Assembly (NCBI GenBank): GCA_034434335.1
Contig: DAOTZS010000143.1
Location: 1-28,091 of the forward strand
Direction: 5' to 3'
DNA: 28,091 bases
From: DAOTZS01 sp034434335
GTDB taxonomy: Bacteria > Chloroflexota > Anaerolineae > CG2-30-64-16
Numbering within the stretch: the stretch's first letter is position 1; every line of letters starts with the position of its first letter. This document shows, in pieces, positions 7,486-14,710 of the stretch. The position numbers and the translations under genes were made by a program. The notes beneath the pieces were generated by a model. That model worked only from the letters and a program-made list of their open reading frames with translations, made no database searches and was not told the DNA's origin.

Positions 7486-8877
7486 TCATCGTCCCACCAA
7501 CCCCATCTGATTGATAATGTGGTTGAGCATCTCATCCACTGCCGTGATCATGCGTGCTGCAGCCTGATAGGCACGCTGAGCGCCCAGCATCTTGACCGCT
7601 TCTTCATCCAGGGACACCCCAGACAGGCTTTCTCGCTGAAGCTCTAAGTACTGCACGAGGGCATCCTGGCTCCTGGCCATCTGGTCTGCCCGCTGCACGT
7701 CGAGCCCTATCTGGGCGACATAAGCAGCGTAGAAACCCCCCAGAGTGTCACCAAGCGCGGCCACAGGTGTGCGCTCCAGGGCAGCAATTTGCAGGGCTAC
7801 ACTGGGATCTCCGGGGGCATCGGGTTGGCCTGCGGTAGCGATGGCCGCCAGGTCTGCTGCCACTGCATCAGAGATGCGGATATCCTGAGCTCCTGACCCG
7901 GCGAAGAAAGGGATGTCAGTGCGCCCGTCAGTGGTAAAGCCTCCCTCGTGCAGCGTATTGACAGCCTCGATCAACTGCTCAGCGAAGGTCTGTAATCCTG
8001 ACAATGCTTGTTGCCCGATCCAGTCTCGCAAGGCAAGGGTTCCGCACAGCGCACCCTCACGCACGACCACTGCCGTGCTATCGTCAGACCAGACCGGTTG
8101 CAACTGTCCTTGGGAATCTGGCTCTACCAGTAACTTTGTAGCATCCTGCTCACCAACCAGGATATGCCCGCCAAGAGTTACTATGACTCGTCCCCCATTC
8201 TCCTCGAAACTTCGGACCTGGGCCAGACGAGAGAGCTCTTCCAGCAGCATATCGCGCCTATCGCGCAGATCGTTAGGGGCATTGCCGGCCAGAGCTGCGC
8301 CGGCGGCCTGGCCAATCTGGCGGTTGAGCGCGGCGACCTCCGCGGCCAATGCATTGATGCGGCTGATGTGGACCTTCACCTGCTCGTTGAGGTAAGCTGT
8401 GAAGTGCACCACCTCGTCATAGAGCCGCCGGATTGTGGTAGCGAGGAAGTCGCCCGTTTGCCGCACCCTGGCGCGAGCGGCGGAGTTAGTTGGGTCAATG
8501 CTGAGATCATGCCAGGAGGCCCAGAAATCGTTGGCCAGAGCTCCGATCCCGTATGCTCCCGGTTCGAGAAGTAAGTTCTCTACCTGGGCCATCCCCTCGT
8601 AAACCGTCTGCCAGTAGGACCGGCTGCTTACCTCGCTTTGGATCTGCTGGTTCAGCAACAGGGAAGTCGAGCGCTGGATTTCAGCTACAAGCACCCCGCT
8701 CCCGGGTTGTGGTGTGATGGCAAGCCAGTCGGCAGGAGGCCTCGGCACCAACCGCACCTCACGGCGAGAGTAGCCAGGCGTGTTCACATTGGCCACGTTC
8801 TGGCCGATCGTCTCCTGGACTATCTGCTGGGCGCGCAGGCCACTCAGCGCAATCTCCAACCCTGTGAACGAACTCAT
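7486..8877 (-). CDS. flgK: FlgK (HAP1), hook-filament junction protein
   Basis: FlgK forms the first junction layer between hook and filament. The 463-aa product has the rod/hook N-terminal signature GLRAQQIVQETIGQNVANVN followed by TPGYSRREV. A long helical coiled coil lies around residues 90-200, with a beta-rich middle. The C-terminal FlgK signature is SLDEEAVKMLGAQRAYQAAA then RMITAVDEMLNHIINQMG. Length is typical (about 450-650 aa). The start MSSFTGLEIAL at 8877 is preferred over one 13 codons upstream because homology begins there and a purine-rich GAGGGA lies upstream. It lies between flgN and flgL in the usual flgM-flgN-flgK-flgL order. Confidence 0.95.
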   Translation of the reverse strand: MSSFTGLEIALSGLRAQQIVQETIGQNVANVNTPGYSRREVRLVPRPPADWLAITPQPGSGVLVAEIQRSTSLLLNQQIQSEVSSRSYWQTVYEGMAQVENLLLEPGAYGIGALANDFWASWHDLSIDPTNSAARARVRQTGDFLATTIRRLYDEVVHFTAYLNEQVKVHISRINALAAEVAALNRQIGQAAGAALAGNAPNDLRDRRDMLLEELSRLAQVRSFEENGGRVIVTLGGHILVGEQDATKLLVEPDSQGQLQPVWSDDSTAVVVREGALCGTLALRDWIGQQALSGLQTFAEQLIEAVNTLHEGGFTTDGRTDIPFFAGSGAQDIRISDAVAADLAAIATAGQPDAPGDPSVALQIAALERTPVAALGDTLGGFYAAYVAQIGLDVQRADQMARSQDALVQYLELQRESLSGVSLDEEAVKMLGAQRAYQAAARMITAVDEMLNHIINQMGLVGR

Positions 8878-8946
8878 TCTACATCCCTCAACCGCTGTCC
8901 GGTCTCTAGCGGCCACGCTCAGCTATCGTGGGCCTGGCCTCTCTGC

Positions 8947-9546
8947 CTACCCCTGGCGGTCAAAGCCCATACTCAGCGGTGCTTTATCTGAAGCAGGAGC
9001 ACCATCAGGTCCATAGGCAGACCGATATCCGCAAACGAGCATCTCCAGAGAGCTGATTACCGAGAGCAATGCCGCAAAGGCCCGCGCATTGCGCCTGTTT
9101 AGCGCAGCCACACGTTGGGCTGCAGCCAGGAACTTCTGGCCCTGTTCACCCAGGAGAGGCCCTCTTATCCCTCTCTCTCCAGGCGGAGGGTGCTCAATCA
9201 CACCTGTAAGGTCAGAGGCCAGCGCTGGATCGCTGTTATCGGTCGAGGAGCTGCCCGCATGCGAACCAGCTACCTTCATCGGAGTACGTCCGCTGGCCTT
9301 GGCCAGCACCATACCACACCGGGCAGCCCACATCTGAAACTCATGCATGAGCTGTAACTGACCGGTCTGAACAAGTGCCAGCTCTGCCAGGTCCGCATCT
9401 TCCAGGGCAGCCCACTGCGCTTGCGCCAGTGCTTCCCAGCGTGTGCACAGCGCAGTCCCCTGTTCCAACAGCGGTGCCAGCTCATAGGCCAGGCATTCAG
9501 CCCTCAGCCAGCAGCCGCTGGGCCAGGGCATGGATTGGTATGGCAT
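8947..9546 (-). CDS. flgN: FlgN-like export chaperone for FlgK and FlgL
   Basis: FlgN binds FlgK and FlgL in the cytoplasm and delivers them to the export gate. The 199-aa product has a helical N-terminal part (ELAPLLEQGTALCTRWEALA, then a heptad-rich stretch with LVQTGQLQLMHEFQ) and a C-terminal helix (LNRRNARAFAALLSVISSLE) of FlgN type. These are separated by a Ser/Gly/Pro-rich stretch at about 85-130 that is longer than usual. Identification rests on this weak helical pattern and on its place between flgM and flgK. The start is uncertain: the ATG at 9546 overlaps flgM by 50 nt and has AGGGGAA close upstream; another ATG at 9531 lacks a good site. Confidence 0.72.
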   Translation of the reverse strand: MPYQSMPWPSGCWLRAECLAYELAPLLEQGTALCTRWEALAQAQWAALEDADLAELALVQTGQLQLMHEFQMWAARCGMVLAKASGRTPMKVAGSHAGSSSTDNSDPALASDLTGVIEHPPPGERGIRGPLLGEQGQKFLAAAQRVAALNRRNARAFAALLSVISSLEMLVCGYRSAYGPDGAPASDKAPLSMGFDRQG

Positions 9547-9787
9547 ACTTCCCCTGCTCGATTTGCTGGCGCAGATGCATCACCTTTTCCCAGCGCACAT
9601 CCTCAGCGGCCATAGCCGCCTCGATGGATTTTTGCATGGTCAGCGCCTCGGACGAAATCTCCACACGGTCCAGATCCTCTCTGTCGCCTCCGGCTACTGC
9701 TGCCTTACGCTCGGAGCTTACCAGGCTCTCCAAGCGTTGAGTGTAAACGTGAGCGATCCTGGCCGGCATTTTGTCCTGAATGATCAT
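9497..9787 (-). CDS. flgM: FlgM, anti-sigma-28 factor
   Basis: FlgM holds FliA (sigma-28) inactive until the hook is finished, then is exported, freeing late gene expression. The 96-aa product shows the FlgM pattern in its C-terminal half: DRVEISSEALTMQKSIEAAM, then RWEKVMHLRQQIEQGKYAIP and a terminal helix ALAQRLLAEG, the FliA-binding helices. The N-terminus is short and disordered-looking. The ATG at 9787 has GGGAG 8 nt upstream; the alternative at 9793 would be almost touching it. fliA lies ~2.4 kb upstream in the same block, so sigma factor and anti-sigma are linked. The gap to flgG (117 nt) is the largest in the minus-strand block. Confidence 0.9.
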   Translation of the reverse strand: MIIQDKMPARIAHVYTQRLESLVSSERKAAVAGGDREDLDRVEISSEALTMQKSIEAAMAAEDVRWEKVMHLRQQIEQGKYAIPIHALAQRLLAEG

Positions 9788-9904
9788 GCCCATTTCTCCC
9801 TTCGTGCCTTGTTTTTGCCTTTCTCGAATCTAAATCGGCACCAACTCCTCTCTTGTGCAGTGCTATGTTATTTCTCTGGCCTGAGTTGTGGCTTGAGAGC
9901 TGTA

Positions 9905-10657
9905 TTATGCGATCAACTGATTGGTAAGGCTGGCCATCTGATCAGATATCTGCAATGCTTTCAGCGCTAACGCGTAGCTGCGCTGTACGCGTATCATATT
10001 GACCATCTGGCGCGTTGGATCTACATTGGACATCTCCAAGGCTCGCGCCAGGATCTGCCCCAGGCCACCCTGGGCAGGCTGCCCCACAACCGGCGTGCCT
10101 GCTGCCTCAGAGGCCAGGTAAACACCATCTCCTACACTGATCAGCCCTTCTGGATTGGGAAAGCGTGCCAGCTCGATCCTCCCAAGCTGGCGAGGCGTGC
10201 CCCCTTCCATGACCGTGACCACTCCCTGGGCGTCGATGAGCACGTCTTCTACTCCCTGTGGAATGACCAGAGGGGGGAGCAGGATCGCTCCCTGCGCGTT
10301 GACCACCCGTCCCCCGGCATCCAGGCGGAAGTCGCCCAGGCGGGTATACCCGATCTGGCCATTGGGCAATTGAACCCGGAAAAAGCCCTCACCGTCAATG
10401 GCCAGATGCCAGGTCTGCCCGGTGCTCTCGATGGGGCCCTCTCTGAAATCTGGGCCGGCCAGGTTCAGTGCTACGCCGCTGTGCGCCAGGCTCCCGTCCG
10501 TTGCTGTTTCCAGCAGGGCTGCGAAGGAAAGCCGGCGTTCCTTGAAGCCCGGGGTGTTGATATTAGCCAGGTTGTCCGCCAGAAGATCGAGTTCGATCTG
10601 GCGTGCCTGGAGAGCCGTGCAACCGATCCCATACAATCGTTCAAGCTGTGTGGCCAT
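9905..10657 (-). CDS. flgG: FlgG-type distal rod protein
   Basis: FlgG forms the distal rod of the basal body. The 250-aa product has the rod N-terminal motif LDLLADNLANINTPGFKERR, the FlgG core (WHLAIDGEGFFRVQLPNG, GYTRLGDFRLDAGGRVVN) and the C-terminal signature ARALEMSNVDPTRQMVNMIR then VQRSYALALKALQISDQM. Length is close to the usual ~260 aa. The ATG at 10657 (MATQLERLYGIG) is chosen by homology, with GAGG 9 nt upstream. A second rod-type gene, flgF, lies 88 nt upstream. As in many monoderms, FlgF and FlgG are similar and assignment between them rests on order and on this one's closer match to FlgG. Confidence 0.88.
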   Translation of the reverse strand: MATQLERLYGIGCTALQARQIELDLLADNLANINTPGFKERRLSFAALLETATDGSLAHSGVALNLAGPDFREGPIESTGQTWHLAIDGEGFFRVQLPNGQIGYTRLGDFRLDAGGRVVNAQGAILLPPLVIPQGVEDVLIDAQGVVTVMEGGTPRQLGRIELARFPNPEGLISVGDGVYLASEAAGTPVVGQPAQGGLGQILARALEMSNVDPTRQMVNMIRVQRSYALALKALQISDQMASLTNQLIA

Positions 10658-10707
10658 CTCCCTATACCTCGTCTGTTCCGCGTGCCCAGCGACTCCCCCA
10701 CAGGAAG

Positions 10708-10735
10708 CTATCGGCTCCCTGTTCAGCACGGTTCA
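10708..10735 (-). promoter_or_regulatory. Candidate sigma-28 (FliA) promoter upstream of flgG
   Basis: On the minus strand, TGAA (10732-10735) and GCCGATAG (10708-10715) are separated by 16 nt. This fits the sigma-28/sigma-D form TAAA-N14-16-GCCGATAW with one mismatch in each box. It lies in the 88-nt flgF-flgG gap, 50 nt upstream of the flgG start. It could give extra late expression of flgG, flgM, flgN, flgK and flgL. No experiment supports it. Confidence 0.38.
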
Positions 10736-10745
10736 TCTCGAAGGC

Positions 10746-11492
10746 TCAGGCAACGCGTGCCACATCCATGAGCTGGCGCAGCGCCTCATCTTGCAAGTGC
10801 AGGCTGCGCTGGGTGGCCTCATAGCTACGCAGTGCCAGCATCATGCCAACAACAGTGCGCGAGATATCAACATTGGCCTGCTCAAGGAAACCCTGCTTCA
10901 TGTGCGTCTCCTGAGCCGGCATCACGGTCAACGGGCTATCGCCTGGGTCCCAGAGGTTGCCTGCTTGCGGCTTCAGGCTGGCCAGGTCAACCGTGACCAG
11001 CGTGATCCTGGCGACCGGGCCATTGCTACCGCGTACATAAATGCGTCCGTCGCTGTCAATGAATAGGTCTTCGCCATCAATCCGGATCGGCCCGTTCTCC
11101 CCCAAGACAGGATATCCAGCAGCCGTGACAAGCTGCCCGGCAGCATCCCGGTGAAAGCTACCATCTCGGGTCAGGCGGATGCCATCAGGGGTTTGCACCC
11201 GGAAGAACCCCTGACCAAGGATGGCAAGGTCCAATGGCCGTTGGGTATGCTCCAAAGGGCCCTGGCTGAAATCGAACCTGGTCATCTCATCCACCCCCAG
11301 CCCCAGGCTCCCGACAGGCTCAGATGTCGGGCCTTCATCCCTCACTAGCGAAGTTCTCAGGCCCTCCTGGCTGAGCACTATCTCCTGCTTAAAGCCGGGG
11401 GTGGCGATGTTGGCCAGGTTATGGGAGAGCACTTCCTGCTGGCGCAGCAACGCCAGCAACGAGCTGGACGAGGAGTAAAGACCTCTGATCAT
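10746..11492 (-). CDS. flgF: FlgF-type rod protein
   Basis: FlgF is a proximal rod component. The 248-aa product starts MIRGLYSSSSSLLALLRQQE and has EVLSHNLANIATPGFKQEIV, the rod N-terminal signature. The middle holds LDLAILGQGFFRVQTPDGIR and LTRDGSFHRDAAGQLVTAAG, and the end GFLEQANVDISRTVVGMMLA then LRSYEATQRSLHLQDEALRQ. The ATG at 11492 overlaps the preceding gene's stop as ATGA, which implies translational coupling. AAGGAAA lies upstream. It could be called FlgG-like; its order before the better FlgG match favours FlgF (the FlhO counterpart in Bacillus). Confidence 0.85.
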   Translation of the reverse strand: MIRGLYSSSSSLLALLRQQEVLSHNLANIATPGFKQEIVLSQEGLRTSLVRDEGPTSEPVGSLGLGVDEMTRFDFSQGPLEHTQRPLDLAILGQGFFRVQTPDGIRLTRDGSFHRDAAGQLVTAAGYPVLGENGPIRIDGEDLFIDSDGRIYVRGSNGPVARITLVTVDLASLKPQAGNLWDPGDSPLTVMPAQETHMKQGFLEQANVDISRTVVGMMLALRSYEATQRSLHLQDEALRQLMDVARVA

Positions 11493-12235
11493 GGTTGGTT
11501 TCCTTTCCTGGCACAGGCTCTGCCGGCCACCAGAAGAACTCCCAGCAAAGCCAGTGCTGCCCACACAGATTCCGCGTTACCACCGGTTACCGGGAGGTAG
11601 CTCGGCCGCGGGCCGCTTCGCAAGGCAGATGAGGCGCTCGGGAGCTGACCCGTGTCAAGCCCTGGGGCGCTGCCTTCTGTTGTCTGGGTGAGCACAGTGT
11701 TGGGCAAGAAACCAGCTATAGAACGTCGGGCATCTGGCTCCGGGTTAGGATCTGGATCAGGCTCGACGGTGATCAACAGCAGGCGATACTCCTGATACGG
11801 CAACGTATCCAGGAGCACGGCCAGGTGCCCTGTGCCGTCTGCTTTGGCATTGAACTTGCCCACCGAATAGAGTTGCCGATCGCTGCGGCTCTCCAACCAC
11901 ACCTCATAGTGCTCTCGCTCGAGCCGCGGCAGGCCTTCCACTTGCAAGGTTACTTCGCCCTCCCCTATAGCGACCACGGCATGCCCTGTGGCATCTTGTG
12001 GCCCCCAGTTAGAGATATTGGGCAGGTAGCTGAGGAATACCTCCACCGGCGCGCCATTGGCACAGGCTACCTGGGGAACCAGCCATGCCACCCCGATCAA
12101 TAGTAAGGACACCAATATCCCGGTCACCTGCCTCCAGCGTAGTTGGGGCCGGCGTGGCTTCAGCCCGGCAATCCGGGCCAGGAACACTGGCTCAGGCTGC
12201 AATGATGACAGACGTTCAGACGGTATTGCGCGCAT
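11489..12235 (-). CDS. Cell-surface RskA-like domain protein with LPVTG sorting-like signal
   Basis: The 248-aa protein has a 36-residue basic N-region, a hydrophobic segment (37-54) and a signal peptidase-type ACA at 57-59. A domain follows (about 65-180) resembling the C-terminal domain of RskA-type anti-sigma factors: ATGHAVVAIGEGEVTLQVEG, LEREHYEVWLES and RLLLITVEPDPDPNPEP. A linker rich in Ser, Gly and Pro leads to LPVTGG (214-219), a hydrophobic stretch and a basic tail (RACARKGNQP), a classic LPXTG sorting arrangement. No sigma-binding zinc-finger domain is seen. The start at 12235 has CGGGAG 7 nt upstream and overlaps fliA by 20 nt; the stop overlaps flgF as ATGA. Function unknown; a sortase-anchored surface or envelope protein is likely. 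Confidence 0.75.
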   Translation of the reverse strand: MRAIPSERLSSLQPEPVFLARIAGLKPRRPQLRWRQVTGILVSLLLIGVAWLVPQVACANGAPVEVFLSYLPNISNWGPQDATGHAVVAIGEGEVTLQVEGLPRLEREHYEVWLESRSDRQLYSVGKFNAKADGTGHLAVLLDTLPYQEYRLLLITVEPDPDPNPEPDARRSIAGFLPNTVLTQTTEGSAPGLDTGQLPSASSALRSGPRPSYLPVTGGNAESVWAALALLGVLLVAGRACARKGNQP

Positions 12236-13127
12236 GTTTGTGCTCCCGATATGGATAGGCTGCGCCCGTATGGTTGTAGCGTGTCGGGTAGGGTGCAGTA
12301 CCAACGGCTTCAGCAGTTATCTGTTCCGCAGGGCAAAGATTTGCTCGCCTGCTTGGGCCAGGTTGGTTATAGAGCAGCTTGGCGCGCAGGCTCATGATAG
12401 CCCGCGCCATAAGCTGGCTGACCCGGCTGGGGGAAAGGTTCAGCACCTCGGCCACCTCGCGCACGGTCAACTCTTCATAGTAGTACAGGGAAAGGATCAG
12501 TTGCTCCCGGTAGGGCAATTCTTGCAGCGCCTCTGTCAGCTCCAGGTGCAGGTCCCGTTCTTCGATCTGTGTTGAAACATCGTACACGTTGGGGTCCTCC
12601 AAGATTTCGCTCAGGTCCAACTGCTCGCTCGCCCTGTCCACGGTGTTGAGGGGGCTGTCCAGGGAGAGAAAGATAATATTCACCTGGCTGAGCAGTTCCT
12701 GATAGCTATCTACATCCATTCCCAAATAGGCCGCTACCTCTTCGTCAGTTGGCGACCGTCCCAATTGCCCCTGCAGGTAAGCCACGGCGTGCTCGATCTG
12801 GGACGCGCTACGTCGTAGTGTGCGCGGCAAATAGTCCAGGGCTCGCAAGGCATCCAGGATGCTGCCCCGAATGCGCTGTATGGCGAAGCTCTCGAAAGGC
12901 ACCCCGCGGGTAGGGTCGAAGCGATCTACAGCTTCGATCAGGCCGGCCAGGCCATGGCCGATCACATCCTCCGATTCAAGGGTGGTCGAGGCAGGCAAAC
13001 CAAGCCGGCCAGCCACTCGTCTGACTAAGGGCGCGTAGTACAGGATGAGCCTCTCGCGCGCCTGCGGGTCACGCCGGGTGCTGTACTCTTCCCAGAGCTT
13101 CTCAACCTCTACGCCGGCATCTCTCAT
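12216..13127 (-). CDS. fliA: FliA, sigma-28 factor for late flagellar genes
   Basis: FliA directs RNA polymerase to late flagellar and chemotaxis promoters and is held by FlgM. The 303-aa product has region 2 (EDVIGHGLAGLIEAVDRFDP, then GVPFESFAIQRIRGSILDAL), region 3 (LGRSPTDEEVAAYLGMDVDS) and region 4 with a helix-turn-helix (LTVREVAEVLNLSPSRVSQL). After region 4 ends near residue 255 there is an unusual ~48-residue tail with no sigma homology, rich in Ala, Pro, Tyr and His. The start MRDAGVEVEKLW at 13127 fits the family N-terminus and is preceded by GAGG at a distance of about 9 nt. Its gene runs 20 nt into the LPVTG protein gene. Confidence 0.95.
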   Translation of the reverse strand: MRDAGVEVEKLWEEYSTRRDPQARERLILYYAPLVRRVAGRLGLPASTTLESEDVIGHGLAGLIEAVDRFDPTRGVPFESFAIQRIRGSILDALRALDYLPRTLRRSASQIEHAVAYLQGQLGRSPTDEEVAAYLGMDVDSYQELLSQVNIIFLSLDSPLNTVDRASEQLDLSEILEDPNVYDVSTQIEERDLHLELTEALQELPYREQLILSLYYYEELTVREVAEVLNLSPSRVSQLMARAIMSLRAKLLYNQPGPSRRANLCPAEQITAEAVGTAPYPTRYNHTGAAYPYREHKHARNTV

Positions 13128-13164
13128 TTACATAGCCTCATCTGGGTGCCTTTCTTTGCGCCAG

Positions 13165-13524
13165 CTATCGGCTGGCCTGCCCGCCGGCGCTGGTGAAAGA
13201 GCGCCCGTCCAGGGGCTCATCCTCGCCGGCCACCAGGTTGAGGCGCGTTCCGACTGACTGCGCACTGGGAGAGGTAGCCGTTTCTCTCGGCACCAACCCC
13301 TGGTGACGGGAGGCAAGCCATAGGACGACATTCAACAGATACCCGATCACTGTGCAGGCCAGCAGCACCAGGCCAGCGCGCATTAGAGAACCTTCGATCC
13401 CACTTCCCGAGTTATAAGCAACCAACCCTGCCAGCACCGAGATCAGCAGTACAATGTAGTAGGTCAGGTTAGCTGGCGTAGGCTGCTCCTGAACCCGCGT
13501 TGATCCATTGAGCACTCTCTTCAC
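13165..13524 (-). CDS. Small two-helix membrane protein between flhF and fliA
   Basis: This 119-aa protein is not a family I recognise. Two hydrophobic segments are visible, about residues 21-39 (YYIVLLISVLAGLVAYN) and 49-71 (AGLVLLACTVIGYLLNVVLW). They are followed by a ~45-residue polar tail that is likely cytoplasmic. The start is a GTG at 13524 with AAGGAGGT 8 nt upstream. Its first 56 nt overlap the end of flhF, while 37 nt separate it from fliA, so it is in the same operon. In related operons flhG often occupies this spot; this protein has no P-loop or MinD signature. A role in flagellar placement or envelope attachment is only a guess. Confidence 0.75.
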   Translation of the reverse strand: MKRVLNGSTRVQEQPTPANLTYYIVLLISVLAGLVAYNSGSGIEGSLMRAGLVLLACTVIGYLLNVVLWLASRHQGLVPRETATSPSAQSVGTRLNLVAGEDEPLDGRSFTSAGGQASR

Positions 13525-14710
13525 AGCTTGCCACCTCCTTCTCTATGTTTCGCCACAGGGTGGGCACTTTGTGATTATCGCCTGGCAGCGGTGGGCGGCG
13601 GTACCAGCGTGGCCCCGGCCAGGAGCGTAAGGTCTGCTCAGGTCTTTCCTTGAACAACAGTTGTCCCAGCTTTTCTGGAGTGGCGGCTTCCAAATCATCC
13701 GGAATATGTCGTCCCGTAGAGATGTAGGCAACAGGCACATCTGATTCGCAGGCCAGTGTCAGGGCTATGCCCAGGCTTTCACTCTCGTCGGCTTTAGATA
13801 GGATCAACCCATCGAGCCCTAAGGGACGATATCCGGCTATGGCTCTGTGCATCTCTTCTAAGGGGGTGCTGCAGGGCACGACGAGGAAGCTCTGCCGCCG
13901 CGTCGCAAGCTGAACCAGTGCCGCCAGCTCTCGCAGGTGCCGGGTGTCGCGGTAGCTATAGCCAGGGGTGTCAACAAAGAGGGCCGCTTTGTTATAGTGG
14001 CTGGCTATAGCTTCCTCGAAATCTATCCGGCTCTCGACCGAGGTGATGGGCAGGCTTAAAGCCCGGGCCAACTCCTCTGTTTCCAGCCGAGCCGCTGGCC
14101 GTTCCATATCGGCGTTGATGAGCGCTACCTGACGTCCCAGAGTTGCCTGCCGCGCCGCCAGCTTCAGCAACGTGGTAGTCTTACCAACCCCAGACTGCCC
14201 AAACAAGAAGACAACCAGGGGGCCACTTCCCGCCACCGGCCGCGGGGGACGGGTGTTTACGCGTTGCTCGAGATGGCGGCGCACCGCCCCCTGTACTAAT
14301 GTCGGCTGTTCCCTGGCCATAGCACTCAGTTCCTCACGGGCAGCCAGCACAAGTTCCTGAGCCAGTTCGGGCAGCATCCCTTTACGGCAAAGGAGATCAT
14401 ACAGCTCGCTCAAGGCCCGGGTCGTCCTGGGCAGGCGAACCAGGTCGGCAGCCGAGATGAGATGGGTCAGTCGCTCTTTGAGCTCGGCCACTTCAGCCGT
14501 CAACCGTTCTATGGCCTCGCCTGCCGCTATGTCATTTCCCTCCGGGGCCTCTGCAGCCACGATCTCCCAGCGCGGTCTCCTGAAAGGCCACCAGGCCGCA
14601 CCGCGTACATAGCGCTGGTCCAGGATAAGCGCATCTGGCCCTAATTCTCTGCCAACCTGCGCCAGGGCTGCGCCCAAGTCACGATTGCGGAACACCTTCG
14701 TGTTCACCAT
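13469..14710 (-). CDS. flhF: FlhF, SRP-type GTPase for flagellar placement
   Basis: FlhF is an SRP-family GTPase that places and numbers flagella at the membrane. The 413-aa product begins MVNTKVFRNRDLGAALAQVG, the FlhF N-terminal motif, and has a helical N-domain. The G domain holds the P-loop GQSGVGKTTTLLKLAA (Lys about residue 177), ALINADMERPAA, the G3 element VDTPGYSYRD and the G4-type SKADESESLG. The G3 'DTPG' and G4 'SKAD' deviate from the usual 'DTAG' and 'TKLD', but all GTP-binding elements are present. The ATG at 14710 has GGAGG 3 nt upstream and overlaps flhA by 32 nt. No flhG follows it, which is unusual. Confidence 0.92.
   Translation of the reverse strand: MVNTKVFRNRDLGAALAQVGRELGPDALILDQRYVRGAAWWPFRRPRWEIVAAEAPEGNDIAAGEAIERLTAEVAELKERLTHLISAADLVRLPRTTRALSELYDLLCRKGMLPELAQELVLAAREELSAMAREQPTLVQGAVRRHLEQRVNTRPPRPVAGSGPLVVFLFGQSGVGKTTTLLKLAARQATLGRQVALINADMERPAARLETEELARALSLPITSVESRIDFEEAIASHYNKAALFVDTPGYSYRDTRHLRELAALVQLATRRQSFLVVPCSTPLEEMHRAIAGYRPLGLDGLILSKADESESLGIALTLACESDVPVAYISTGRHIPDDLEAATPEKLGQLLFKERPEQTLRSWPGPRWYRRPPLPGDNHKVPTLWRNIEKEVASCEESAQWINAGSGAAYAS

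Noticed and set aside
9832..9839. GCCGATTT on the minus strand upstream of flgM, like a sigma-28 -10
   Set aside because: No TAAA-like -35 is found 14-16 nt upstream and two of eight bases differ, though a late promoter before flgM would make sense.
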